A DNA stretch of 64,000 nucleotides from Bolinopsis microptera (GCF_026151205.1 NC_087078.1:9254675-9318674); one strand, 5' to 3'. Shown: positions 47,901 through 59,055, numbered from the stretch's first letter. The notes: a model not told the origin generated them from the sequence alone. Made by a program: numbers and translations.

Positions 47901-50900
47901 CGTTAAATGGACAACTTCTGACGATGCAGCTATTTCTTCTGGTCAGAGTGGATTCACCTTTGTAGATGGTGAATTTGATAACACCGCTGACGGTTCTCAA
48001 ACTACGATATTGACTCTTTCTGGTGCTCAAAACAACGGTGATACGACTTACAACTGTCTGATCACATCTGCTGAACATGTTGAAACAAACAAGAAGACAG
48101 TCGTCAAGTTGAAAACGTTCAGTAAGTTTAATATCTTAAAAGGAGACTAGGTTGTCTGTTCTATTAACTATTATTAAGAATCACTAAATAATCATCCTTT
48201 TTCAAAAGGTTGAAGGAATCTAATGCATTAGATTCCTTCAACCTTCATCATGATGAATTGTACTAATTTCTGTATCACATACTTAGTAAGTTAGTAACAT
48301 TTTTACTTTCTCAGTGGTCAGTTCAGATCCCAAGTTGGTCACTACTGCTGTTGATCAGACGTTGACCTGTACTATCAGAGAACTAGACGTAGGTGGAACC
48401 CCTGTTAATGTGGTCTGGAAGGATCCTGATGGTACACCAGTTTCAGTCTCGGATACCACCAACTACGTTGTCAGCCAAGGAAGAGTTGATGATACCGGTA
48501 TTCAGTTGGCAGAACTCACCATCAAGGCTGCTAAACTGGCTGATTTTGCTGCTGAATCATCCTTCACGTACAAGTGCTTGATAACATCGTCTCAGTACGC
48601 AAACTCTCCTGCATCTACCGACGTAAATGTTGTAGCCAAAGTCCTGAAACTAGGTAAGATCCAAACAAATATCTGCAGTACCTGTACATTTTGCCCAGAT
48701 CAAAGGTCAAATGCAGGATATTTTTCCACAGGAACAGATTATTGACGTTCAATTTGATTTTTTAAATTTAATGTATTCATAGTTTTACTATTTTTAATTC
48801 AGGGATAACTGCAGTTAACAAAGAACAGCTCGCTGGTACAGAAGCATTCATTTCTTGCACTATCACCGGTCTGACGAAGAAACTTGATAACGTTAAATGG
48901 ACAACTTCTGACGATGCAGCTATTTCCTCTGGTCAGAGTGGATTCACCTTTGAAGATGGTGAATTTGATAATACCGCTGACGGTTCTCAAACTACGATAT
49001 TGACTATTTCTGGTGCTCAAAACAACGGTGATACGACTTACAACTGTCTGATCACATCTGCTGAACATGTTGAAACAAACAAGAAGACAGTCGTCAAGTT
49101 GAAAACGTTCGGTAAGTTTTACATCTTAAAAATATACAAGGTTGTCTGACGCAAAATTTAGAATCACTAAATAACCATCGTTTTTTAAAAGTTTGAAGGA
49201 ATCTAATGATGAAGTGTGAATGTAATAGTTTCTGTAATAGTTTCTGTATCACCTACTTAGTAAGTTAGTATCATTGTTATTTTCTCAGTGGTCAGTTCAG
49301 ATCCCAAGTTGGTCACTACTGCTGTTTATCAGACGTTCACCTGTACTATCAGAGAACTAGACGTAGGTGGAACCCCTGTTAATGTGGTCTGGAAGGATCC
49401 TGATGGTACACCAGTTTCAGTCTCGGATACCACCAACTACGTTGTCAGCCAAGGAAGAGTTGATGGTACCGGTATTCAGTTGGCAGAACTCACCATCAAG
49501 GCTGCCAAGCTGGCTGATTTTGCTGCTGAATCATCCTTCACGTACAAGTGCTCGGTAACATCTTCTCAGTACGCAGACTCACCTGCATCTACCGACGTAA
49601 ATGTTGTAGCCAAAGTCCTGAAACTAGGTAAGATCTAAACAAATATCTGCAGGACCTATACATTTTACCCAGATCAAAGGTCAAATGAAGGATATTTTTC
49701 CACAGGAACTGATAATTGAATTGCAATTTGATTTTCAAAGTTTAATTTATCCATAGTTTTACTATTTTCTATTCAGAGATAACTGCGGTTAACAAAGAAC
49801 AGCTCGCTGGTACAGAAGCATTCATTTCTTGCACTATCACCGGTCTGACGAAGAAACTTGATAACGTTAAATGGACAACTTCTGACGATGCAGCTATTTC
49901 TTCTGGTCAGAGTGGATTCACCTTTGTAGATGGTGAATTTGATAATACCGCTGACGGTTCTCAAACTACGATATTGACTATTTCTGGTGCTCAAAACAAC
50001 GGTGATACGACTTACAACTGTCTGATCACATCTGCTGAACATGTTGAAACAAACAAGAAGACAGTCGTCAAGTTGAAAACGTTCGGTAAGTTTTACATCT
50101 TAAAAATATACAAGGTTGTCTGACGCAAAATTTAGAATCACTAAAAAACCATCGTTTTTCAAAAGTTTGAAGGAATCTAATGATGAAGTGTACTAATTTC
50201 TGTATCACCTACTTAGTAAGTTAGTAACATTTTTACTTTCTCAGTGGTCAGTTCAGATCCCAAGTTGGTCACTACTGCTGTTGATCAGACGTTGACCTGT
50301 ACTATCAGAGAACTAGACGTAGGTGGAACCCCTGTTAATGTGGTCTGGAAGGATCCTGATGGTACACCAGTTTCAGTCTCGGATACCACCAACTACGTTG
50401 TCAGCCAAGGAAGAGTTGATGGTACCGGTATTCAGTTGGCAGAACTCACCATCAAGGCTGCCAAGCTGGCTGATTTTGCTGCTGAATCATCCTTCACGTA
50501 CAAGTGCTCGGTAACTTCGTCTCAGTACGCAGACTCACCTGCATCTACCGACGTAAATGTTGTAGGCAAAGTCCTGAAACTAGGTAAGATCCAAACAAAT
50601 ATCTCAATATCTGCAGTTTCTATAAATTTTGCCAAAAGCAAAGGTCAAATGAAGGATCTTTTTCCATAGGAACTAATAATTGATGAGCAATTTGATTTTT
50701 ATTATTTGATTTATCCATAGTTTTACTATTTTCTATTCAGAGATAACTGCGGTTAACAAAGAACAGCTCGATGGTACAGAAGCATTCATTTCTTGCACTA
50801 TCGCCGGTCTGACGAAGAAACTTGATAACGTTAAATGGACAACTTCTGACGATGCAGCTATTTCTTTTGGTCAGAGCGGATTCACCTTTGTAGATGGTGA

Positions 50901-53900
50901 ATTTGATAATACCGCTGACGGTTCTCAAACTACGATATTGACTATTTCTGGTGCTCAAAACAACGGTGATACGACTTACAACTGTCTGATCACATCTGCT
51001 GAACATGTTGAAACAAACAAGAAGACAGTCGTCAAGTTAAAAACGTTCAGTAAGTGTACCATCTTAAAAGTAGATTAGGTTAACTGATGTATTATTAAGA
51101 ATCACTAAATAACCATCCTTTTTCAAAAGTTTGAAGGGATCTAATGATGAAATGTAATTGTTTATGTAATAGATTCTGTATCACATAATTAGTAAGTTAT
51201 TAACATTTCAACTCTCTCAGCGGTCAGTTCAGATCCAAAGTTGGTCACCACTGCCGTTGATCAGACGATGACCTGTACTATCAGAGAACTAGACGTAGGT
51301 GGAACCCCTGTTAATGTGGTCTGGAAGGATCCTGATGGTACACCAGTTTCAGTCTCGGATACCACCAACTACGTTGTCAGCCAAGGAAAAGTTGATGGTA
51401 CCGGCATTCAGTTGGCAGAACTCACCATCAAGGCTGCCAAACTGGCTGATTTTACTGCTGAATCTTCCTTCACGTACAAGTGCTCAGTAACATCGTCTCA
51501 GTACGCAGACTCTCCTGCATCTTCCGACGTAAATGTTGTAGCTAAAGTTCTGGAACTAGGTAAGATCCAAAACTTCATATTTAACTGGTAAACGTGTTTT
51601 TGGTTAAAATTTTGAACAGTACGCTTCCTCTAGTACAAACTAAGTTCATTGATTTGCAGGTGTCAATATGATCAACACGCCACAACTATTCGGTGCAGAA
51701 GCAACGATATCTTGTACTGTTACTGGTTTGACGAAGGAACTAGACTCGATTGAATGGACCACTTCTAGCGGTATTTCAGTAACAACTAAACACGGTGGCT
51801 ATACCGTTACTGATGGCGGGTTTGTCACCCCAAACGGTTCTCATACCATCACTTTAACTATTCCTGCGACTCTCAATATCTTTAACGAGACTTATGTGTG
51901 TCTCTTTACATCCAACGAACATAAAGTTACAAACCAGACTGCTGCTGTCAAATCTCAAGTCTACAGTGAGTATAATGACATTAATTATTATAAGTACTAG
52001 CAGAAACCCATCTAACCTTAAAGTGGAGTCAAGACTCAAGAGATTAAAATAATTATTACCTATTTAATTCGCTTTTGACACCACTTTGGGGTCCACATTT
52101 TGGGCTCTTAAATTCTTATTCCTTGGCCAATTTTAATTTTTCATGCTGATTTGAAGGCCATTGAAGCATTGTATATAGTAAAATAGCCTTATTGCGTATT
52201 AATAAGGGTCACAAAATTAAGAATGTGAAGTTTCTTTATTTTAGGCGAGTCTTGGTGGCAAGAGATTATTTATAATCTCAGGGAATAGTGATCGTGAAGG
52301 CGGTGAAGCCAATATAACCTCTCCTATTCCAATGACCATAGTGCGTGATGAAGAATCACATCCTTTTCGAGGTGCTACTATTAAGCATTGTAATCTGTCC
52401 TGGGTGACTCCAGTTTAAACAGATGACGTGCAACTAAACACTATGGATCTAGACAGGCAAAGGTCGATAAAAAACCGGGTGCGAGATGCTAGCAACTTCT
52501 CCTCTCTAAAAATTTGCTGCAGAAACATCACAAAGTAACAACAAGAAACGGTGTGTGGCTCCCTCTGCAAGGACGGATGATACCAGTATGAAGGTGGCGG
52601 GGCAAAGCCTAAGGGACCCCCGTGGCCAGATGAGTGTTGGGAGAACACGTCATTGTAGCAGATTTATTTCTCCACAGATCACCCATGTGGACTCCGACTA
52701 TAATAAGAAACAGCCAGCGAATTATTCTAAAACAGGTCTTACATTTGGGACATGGAATGTATTATCTCTGACAAGTAGTTCAAGTCAGTTGTTCCAGCTA
52801 TCAGAGAATATCTCTGAGTATAAGTTGGACTTGCTGGGTATAACTGAGACCCATATGCCTGGTACAGGATCAGAGCTACTGGATAATGGCTCCTTACTTA
52901 TTTATTCAGGGAGGACGGACGGTATAAGAAGGCGAGGTGTCGGTCTTACCCTTTCAAAGAAGATTAAAAATTCATTAATTTCCTATCTACCAATATCTGA
53001 CCGTTTGTTGAGTGCAAGGCTGCATAGTCAACACCTGAACATCTCTGTTGTTGTGGCATATGCGCCAACTGAGGGGGCTTCAGATAATGATAAGGATGAA
53101 TTCTACCAGCAGTTGTCAAGTGCATTCGATGAGCTACCCCGACATGATCTAAAATTACTGCTCGGTGATCTTAATGCTAAGGTCACATCGGACTGCAGTT
53201 CTATGTCAGGTGTCATTGGTGGGCACTCGCTTCACAGCTCATCAAATGACAATGGTACCCGATTGTTGGACTTTTGCATTGCCCACCAACTTACCATCGG
53301 TGGCACTATGTTTCAGCAAAAGGATATACATAAAGGTACGTGGAGATCACCTAATGGTCGTACTGTAAACCAAATAGACCACATCTGTATCAGTAAGAAG
53401 TTTGGAGGCTCTTTGCTAAATGTAAAAGTTTGTAGGGGGGCTGACATTGGGTCTGATCACTATTTGGTAAGAGCACGACTGAGAATGAAGCTTATGTCAG
53501 TGAAAAAGAAGCAGGAACGTAAGCTTGAGATTCCTGCTATTGAGCATCTGCGTGATCATTCACTTGTTTCCGAATACAATATTGTTCTGAGAAACAAATT
53601 TGACTGTTTGGAACCTGAGGTTGACCTGGAATCAATGTGGGACAACTTCAAGACAACTGTCCAACAAGTTTCCATGGAAATTCTTGGGCAAAGACCTCGA
53701 AAAAAGAAGGACAGGCACCAATCTCAGAAGACAAAAGAATTATTGAAGAACCGTAAGGAATTTAAGCGTAAAGACCCTAATTCGAACGCTAACAGGTCAG
53801 AGTATTCTAGATTGAATAAGCTCTTTAAAAAAAGTAGCAAGGTGGACGATAACAACTGGGCACGTAGAATGGCCAATGACTTGGAAGAAGCTGCGAGAAA

Positions 53901-56900
53901 AGGTCAGCAACGTGAGGTATGGCAGAAGATCAATGTCATATCTGGAAAGAAGAAGAAGCAGTCAACTGCAGTTAGAGACGTATCTGGCCAGTTGATTGCC
54001 GACCCTCATGCCCAGAAAGAAAGGTGGAAAGAGCACTTCTCTAGGCTATTGAACCCTCCCCCGCAAGAGGCCAATATTTTTGACCTAGACAACATCCCTC
54101 CGCAACCCAGTTTTGACGACCTTTCCGATTCGGATGAGGCTCCTACAAGAAACGAGATTGTTGATGCCCTCAAAAAACTCAAGAATCACAAAAGTCCAGG
54201 AGTGGATGGTATCACCAACGAGCAACTTAAGTATGGACAGGATGGGTTGGTTGATCAACTAGTTGTGTTGTTCAAGAAAGTGTGGGAAGATGAGAAGATT
54301 CCTGAGGATTGGTCCAAAGGTGTTATTATCATCGTTGGAAAGAAAGGTGACACCTCTCATTGCGCTAACAACAGAGGTATTACATTAAGATCCACAGCCT
54401 CGAAGCTCCTGCAGATGATACTCCTGCGGAGACTTAGCAATGGCATGGAAAAATTTCTCCGGGAGAATCAAAGTGGTTTTAGACAGAATCGCTCATGTAT
54501 TGACCAGGTTTATTCACTCCGCTGTATTATACACCAATGCATTGAGTATAATATTCCTCTGTATATTAATTTTGTTGATTTCAAAGCAGCTTTTGATTCG
54601 ATTGACAGGCAGTTCATTTGGAGAAGTATGCAGCACTACGGCTTACCTGACAAGTACATTAGAATTATGAAGGCGTTCTTCACTCACACAGTTAGTGCTG
54701 TTAGGGTCAATGGAGAGGTTACAGGTTGGTTTGATGTCAACTCGGGAACTGGGCAAGGTGATATACAGGGACCACCAGTCTTCAACTTTTGTTTGAATTT
54801 TTCGGCATACCTTATGGAACTAAACAAAGTCATTAGCAAGGGGGCTTTATTACAGCTGCCAGCCCCCGGGGTAGAAGAGAAACATCTCTTGGACACTGAT
54901 TACGCTGATGACATGGCCATGTTAGATAACTCAAAAGAGGGGCTGCAGGAAACCACTGACCTTCTCTGCAAATACAGTGCCTATGCGGGTCTGAAGATTA
55001 ATGCTGGCAAAACACAGAGCATGGTTGTCAGCAAAAGTGCATCGCAGAGGCCGTATTCTGAAGACGACACTATGGACATCAATGTGGAAGGTCTCCCAAT
55101 ACAGCAGGTCAGCAATTTCACTTACTTGGGTGCAATCATCAGTGCGAATGGAACAATTGACAAAGAACTATCAGCTCGAATTCAAAAGGCCTCTGGGGCA
55201 TTCTATCAGCTTAGCAGTATATGGTACAGTCGCAGCATTAAGACTCCAACTAAAATCAGGATTTACAAAGCGGCTGTGCTCACTATACTGCTTTATGGAA
55301 GTGAGGTATGGAATACCACACAGACGCAGATGAAAAGATTTGAGGTGTTCCATCATAGATGTCTGAGGAGAATCCTGAAAATCAAATGGTTTTATCATGT
55401 ATCTAATGCTGATGTACTTAAGCGGGCTAACATCGCCCCTGTTGATACTTTCGTACGAGCAGCTAGACTCCGATGGTTTGGCCATGTGGTGAGGATGCCA
55501 GAAGAAAGAATACCCAACTATCTTCTGCACTGGATCCCAAAGCATGGTAAAAGGTCAAGAGGTAGACCTCGGAAAAACTGGTTGTCATGTGTCCGGGAGG
55601 ATGCAGCAGTCTTCACAGGTGTCGATAACATCACGATAGAAGATGCAGAACAACAAGCTACAGACAGGGTTCACTGGAGAGGTCTAATACACCGGAGAAA
55701 GGAGTTACTATGTGGTGCAGGCCACTCCAACGACTAGGAGGAGACCTTTTCAAGTACAAGTAGTAAGTACATGGAAGATAAATAAATTTTCCATGTCGAG
55801 TTTGAAAAATCTTAATTTTTAATTGTTTCTGCAAGCCCATCCAAATACCATAGATTTATCTTTACAACCAAATGGAGGATGTCGTGTTTTTACCGGAACG
55901 GATCTTACTTTGACCTGTCGATATTTTTCTACTGTCTTTAGCGAAGGAGTCTTCTCTTGGAATATTGACGGGAAGAAATGTAAAACTCGTGCCTGCAGGT
56001 ATGAAATAAAACAATAATGTTACACCAAAATTTTAAAAGGAAACATTGGAAAATGAAAACAGTCAACAATTTTGTAATTTTGTTAGTTTCAATGTGAAAT
56101 AGAGAGTATTTTTAAACGAATAGTATTTCAGGAACCCAGTGAACACAGGCTTAACGTCGACGTTGACACTGACCATTGATAATTCTACTGATGGCGTCTG
56201 GGGTTGTTCATTCTCCAAAAAAAGCGGTGGTTGGTTCATTTTATTGGATATTTAAAATTTAAAGCATGGAACTGGAAGTGGAAAATGATAAGCGGAATGT
56301 TTTATATTTGATAAATTTGATCACATTTTATTAAGAAATCTGGATGCATAAGTAAGTGGGAATTTAATTTGTTGATTATCATCAGATGGAACAATGCAGA
56401 GCTATGACAAGTTGACTGTTGAGGAGGTCAGTGCAAGTGGCACACAGACTCCTAACTCTGTTTGGGGGACCGCTGGGACTACGTCTGCAGTTACTTGTAC
56501 AGTCTCAAACGGTCTTACATATTCTAACCTCTCCTACATACAGTACGTTTTCTTTATGTCAGCCTAAATATATTGTAACTATTGACTACACTCCATATTG
56601 TTGAACATTAAACACAGCAAATACACAAAGTCATCTTTGTGTAACTCACTAACCTCATCTTATCAAGGTGGCAGCTAGACGGTAAGACTATCAGTGAGGA
56701 AGGAGTGACACTCAACAAGGACAATGAGATAGTGAAGTTCGCTCTGGCGAAGAAAGTTAGGACAGCAACGGATGTTACGTCGATAATCTCCTTCACTCAT
56801 TCCCAGGCTGCCGTAGGAAACCTTCAGTGCAAAGCTATGTACAGTACAGGTTTGCTCATATTGTTGGTTTAATCCTACAGCTTTTTAGTAACTGTGTGTT

Positions 56901-57916
56901 TTTGCTCTCTTGAGTGGGGCAATCACGATTTATGTAGTTGTACGAAACATGGAATATTGGGTGTCCAAGGAATCAGTTTATGTTAAGAAACTCATTAATT
57001 CGGATTTTTATCTCCAGGACATGCAATAAAGACACCTAGTAGCAATCTGAATTTGATAACACTAACCTTGGACGTTGAGTGGATTATGATAACACCTTCT
57101 GACGGGGCTGTGGTTACTTTCTCTACTTGGTCAGAGTACAAACCTTCCACTACCAACGTGGAGTTTGCAACTGTACGTATCCTCTAGGTCATAGATTCAT
57201 CTTTACTTATCCGTCTGTAGATAAGGATTGTCATATTCGACAAAGTGACTGACTTAAATATTTTAGATAGATGACGATGAAAGCTATGTTTGAAGATTCA
57301 AAATTTTGCTTACTAAGGTTCGTACTATTATGAATGTTGGTACATAGCATTGATTAATTGTTATATTATTAATATTATTATTAACCAGTGATTTTTCCAG
57401 GGTATTAGCGAGATTCAGACAAAAGTGGAAAATACGACTGTCAATAGTGATGGGATATTGTTCAAAGAAGTTGTTACATTTTTTAGGTAACTTACGAATA
57501 GATTCTAGTTTCCGTGCAACATAGATTGTATAAAAAGATTAATTTTTAAAAAGTTCTCCATCTCGCACATTTATCGACTTAATTGACCTAATTGCAGGAT
57601 ATCGCCTGTAAAATAACAAGTTCTAAATATTAAAAATAGCTATTTTATAAGCTCCAAGTACGTATACTAATCCCCTCCTGTACTAATACTTTAATTGTGG
57701 GTAGCGTATATGTTCTTTAAACCACACGCTGGTCACTAATGAACACCTGCTCTCAGATCAGGTTCAGCGACTGCAACAGTAAACGGCAAGGAGGACCTCT
57801 CAAAAAAGGAGTATTTGTACCTGTCACCAAGATGTAACCCAACTCCAGAAAATGCGCGCGACAATCAACTCCAGAAAATGCGCTGGGGGGTCTACTGCCT
57901 CGTAACACAGTGCTGA
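41228..57916 (+). CDS. Secreted pentraxin-TSP1-multi-Ig protein, about 2,729 codons in about 30 exons
   Basis: I joined exons by eye: 41228-41933, 42318-42497, 42658-42828, 42954-43259, 43411-43749, then eight A/B pairs (A 309 bp, B 339 bp) from 43898 to 51559, 51660-51965, 55836-55998, 56132-56226 (end uncertain), 56386-56542, 56668-56849, 57018-57172, 57401-57486 and 57757-57916. All junction phases agree (mostly phase 1) and the sum is divisible by three. Order: signal peptide ([18 protein letters not shown]), pentraxin/LamG-like domain, two TSP1 repeats, about 20 Ig-like domains, divergent Ig-like tail. No transmembrane helix is seen, so it is either secreted or lacks its last exon here. 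The architecture suggests cell-surface or matrix recognition; that role is inference. A TTCAG acceptor at about 41,188 implies a non-coding first exon. Confidence 0.8.
42318..42828 (+). CDS. Exons 2-3: two thrombospondin type-1 repeats
   Basis: The exons are 42318-42497 (60 codons) and 42658-42828 (57 codons), both phase 1 to 1. Each has the TSP1 core [17 protein letters not shown] (second: [17 protein letters not shown]), followed by TRTC/SRSC and a closing CNTKNC or CNNHQC. Six cysteines per repeat fit TSP1. In many adhesion proteins these bind glycans or matrix. Confidence 0.9.
42954..51965 (+). CDS. Ig exon array: alternating A and B domains, ten A and nine B
   Basis: A exons (42954, 43898, 44873, 45848, 46838, 47813, 48803, 49777, 50741, and divergent 51660) have ISCTITGL, a VKWTTS tryptophan and [10 protein letters not shown] exons (43411, 44381, 45356, 46350, 47321, 48315, 49289, 50245, 51221) have [13 protein letters not shown] and FTYKCSVTS. 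Each shows the Cys-Trp-Tyr-x-Cys pattern of an Ig fold. All exons are symmetric phase 1, so whole domains can be added or lost without breaking the frame. Introns are short (about 100-175 bp) and also conserved between copies. Confidence 0.9.
44873..48802 (+). repeat. 1,965-bp tandem duplication of four Ig exons
   Basis: 44,873-46,837 and 46,838-48,802 appear identical, introns included, each holding A-B-A-B. The 36-bp perfect palindrome in one intron is copied too (46,243-46,278 and 48,208-48,243). The A-B unit 43,898-44,872 is also nearly identical to 44,873-45,847. This points to very recent unequal exchange, or to an assembly duplication. Confidence 0.9.
46243..46278. repeat. Perfect 36-bp palindrome in an Ig intron (copy at 48,208-48,243)
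   Basis: GGTTGAAGGAATCTAATG is followed immediately by its exact reverse complement. Related introns carry only one half (TTGAAGGAATCTAATGATG). The palindrome therefore arose within one intron by local inversion-duplication before the 1,965-bp block was copied. Confidence 0.9.
52230..55795 (+). mobile_element. RTE-like LINE in an intron of the Ig gene
   Basis: The LINE lies between Ig exons ending at 51,965 and starting at 55,836, in the same orientation as the gene. The start is approximate: about 350 bp before the ORF has no similarity to the Ig introns. The end lies shortly after the stop, in AT-rich sequence. I found no clear target duplication or tail. Confidence 0.7.
52588..55737 (+). 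CDS. LINE ORF: endonuclease and reverse transcriptase, intact
   Basis: The first ATG of the frame is at 52588 (1,049 codons); the frame is open from a little upstream. The N-terminal AP-type endonuclease domain shows [47 protein letters not shown] and GSDHYLV, the usual catalytic motifs. The RT domain shows [19 protein letters not shown] (Asp664), [11 protein letters not shown] and YADDMAML (near 772). The tail carries [20 protein letters not shown] and a GRPRKNW stretch, as in RTE-type elements. All motifs look intact and no stop interrupts them, so it could be active. Clade assignment is from memory. Confidence 0.9.
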   Translation: MKVAGQSLRDPRGQMSVGRTRHCSRFISPQITHVDSDYNKKQPANYSKTGLTFGTWNVLSLTSSSSQLFQLSENISEYKLDLLGITETHMPGTGSELLDNGSLLIYSGRTDGIRRRGVGLTLSKKIKNSLISYLPISDRLLSARLHSQHLNISVVVAYAPTEGASDNDKDEFYQQLSSAFDELPRHDLKLLLGDLNAKVTSDCSSMSGVIGGHSLHSSSNDNGTRLLDFCIAHQLTIGGTMFQQKDIHKGTWRSPNGRTVNQIDHICISKKFGGSLLNVKVCRGADIGSDHYLVRARLRMKLMSVKKKQERKLEIPAIEHLRDHSLVSEYNIVLRNKFDCLEPEVDLESMWDNFKTTVQQVSMEILGQRPRKKKDRHQSQKTKELLKNRKEFKRKDPNSNANRSEYSRLNKLFKKSSKVDDNNWARRMANDLEEAARKGQQREVWQKINVISGKKKKQSTAVRDVSGQLIADPHAQKERWKEHFSRLLNPPPQEANIFDLDNIPPQPSFDDLSDSDEAPTRNEIVDALKKLKNHKSPGVDGITNEQLKYGQDGLVDQLVVLFKKVWEDEKIPEDWSKGVIIIVGKKGDTSHCANNRGITLRSTASKLLQMILLRRLSNGMEKFLRENQSGFRQNRSCIDQVYSLRCIIHQCIEYNIPLYINFVDFKAAFDSIDRQFIWRSMQHYGLPDKYIRIMKAFFTHTVSAVRVNGEVTGWFDVNSGTGQGDIQGPPVFNFCLNFSAYLMELNKVISKGALLQLPAPGVEEKHLLDTDYADDMAMLDNSKEGLQETTDLLCKYSAYAGLKINAGKTQSMVVSKSASQRPYSEDDTMDINVEGLPIQQVSNFTYLGAIISANGTIDKELSARIQKASGAFYQLSSIWYSRSIKTPTKIRIYKAAVLTILLYGSEVWNTTQTQMKRFEVFHHRCLRRILKIKWFYHVSNADVLKRANIAPVDTFVRAARLRWFGHVVRMPEERIPNYLLHWIPKHGKRSRGRPRKNWLSCVREDAAVFTGVDNITIEDAEQQATDRVHWRGLIHRRKELLCGAGHSND
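55836..57916 (+). CDS. 3' exons of the Ig gene: divergent Ig-like domains and tail
   Basis: Here one Ig domain is split over two exons. 55836-55998 ([20 protein letters not shown]) pairs with 56132-56226 ([17 protein letters not shown]). 56386-56542 ([10 protein letters not shown]) pairs with 56668-56849 ([17 protein letters not shown]). 57018-57172 and 57401-57486 form a weaker domain without clear cysteines. The last exon, 57757-57916, gives [12 protein letters not shown] and then a tail that runs into a small inverted repeat and stops at 57,914. Phases agree throughout, but the donor at 56,226 (or 56,229) and the final exon are uncertain; a membrane anchor may have been lost or missed. Confidence 0.6.
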
Positions 57917-57999
57917 AACGTATATTTACATATATAAGTAACATAAAAGCCGCGCAATTATGGAGTTGGGGAATTGAGCCGCGGATTTTCTGGAGTTAA
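57841..57999. repeat. Small inverted-repeat element overlapping the predicted last Ig exon
   Basis: AACTCCAGAAAATGCGCG at about 57,841 (repeated at about 57,868) faces its near reverse complement CGCGGATTTTCTGGAGTT ending at about 57,999. This is a MITE-like arrangement of about 160 bp. The predicted last exon reads into it and takes its stop codon from it. Confidence 0.6.
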
Positions 58000-58103
58000 T
58001 CACGACCTGGTGAGGGTTAGCCCCTCAGATCGACATTATGCCTGCTGGTCTCACCAGTAGGCATTATATATTTAATTTTCAGCACCTGTCGGCTGATTTA
58101 TAC

Positions 58104-58489
58104 TCAGTAACTTTGCATTAGTGTTTCATATTCTTTTTTGTTTGAAAATGAAAAGGCTTTTATCACAGTTAAACTGAATAATTTAAAAATATCAGTTGGA
58201 GATAATGTCACTGGTATCATGTCGGAAGTTTGCTGCTTATCATCAATGACTATCACTGCACGGTGCTGTGTTACATCTGATTCTTTTACACGCTGGACGA
58301 CAAGACTTGTAAACATGACATCGTTCTCTGGATTTGCCACACTATAGTAAAGAGTACGGTAGCCATATGATGGAACGTTCGTCCAGTTTCCTTCAATCAT
58401 GTGTTTCCAGATCATAACCTCGATAGTCAAATTGTTTGTGGCAGTCAGGAATGTGGTTAACATGTCTTGATTTCTTTCCACAGCCCAAA
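58104..58489 (-). CDS. Probable Ig-like exon on the opposite strand, no cysteines
   Basis: Following a CTCCAG acceptor at 58,490, the frame reads WAVERNQDMLTTF, then NNLTIEVMIWKHM, then LYYSVANPENDVMF, then HRAVIVIDD. Strand-like alternation with a central Trp suggests an Ig-like fold, but neither canonical cysteine is present. Entry phase 1 matches the Ig exons on the other strand. A possible donor (CCAGTGACA) lies near 58,190; beyond it the frame runs on to 58,104. It may belong to a neighbouring, oppositely oriented member of the same family. No partner exon was identified, so this is tentative. Confidence 0.4.
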
Positions 58490-58914
58490 CTGGAGATTAA
58501 GTGAACAGGGGAGCCGGCTTACTAAATCCTTTTTGTCTATCCGCCTACGTGAAAATTATATGAGAAATAGGAAGTTGCATACTGCATAGTAACCATGTTG
58601 AACTACTTACTTGTACTTATTTTACTTACTCTAACTTCGACCGATAAAAAGGCGATAAGATTGCCAAACATGAAATAATTTCCCATATCTAAGTTCGGGA
58701 TAAGATAAGAATCAATCTTGTAATAGCAATGTTTTTAATGGAATCACAATTGGAATGGAAACTAATTTAAACTACATCTGTTGTTAATCTTAGGGTTAAC
58801 TCACCACATTATGTCTAGCATCAACCACAGTCGGTACATGACTAAACCAACCTCTTCATAGTAAGAGCAGCATTAAAAGCGCCCAACAAAAATGACACCT
58901 TGATCATCTTGGTC

Positions 58915-59055
58915 GTTACCATCTTCATTGTGGGGACCTCTGGTGCTGATGAGAATGGTACGTTACAAGGTGTGAAGTAATAGAATATTGGATTATAAAA
59001 AATAGCATATAATACGTCGTTGTAAGGAAATTGCCCATTTTAAACTTTTTCTATA
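58915..59055. repeat. Direct repeat, copy 1 (copy 2 at 60,387-60,560)
   Basis: The phrase from TTACCATCTTCAT through GTACGTTACAAGGTGTGAAG to TTGCCCATTTTAAA occurs at both places, almost unchanged. In copy 2 a 36-bp piece (GGGGACCTCTGGTGCTGATG..) is itself doubled. Read on the plus strand it contains SGADENGTLQGV, resembling the GGDGTLQE nucleotide-binding motif of diacylglycerol-kinase-type proteins such as AGK, but on the strand opposite to the AGK-like frame next to it. Confidence 0.75.

Noticed and set aside
43894-51006. Series of 89-codon minus-strand frames across the Ig A exons
   Set aside because: They are antisense shadows of the A exons, which have splice sites and Ig motifs on the plus strand.
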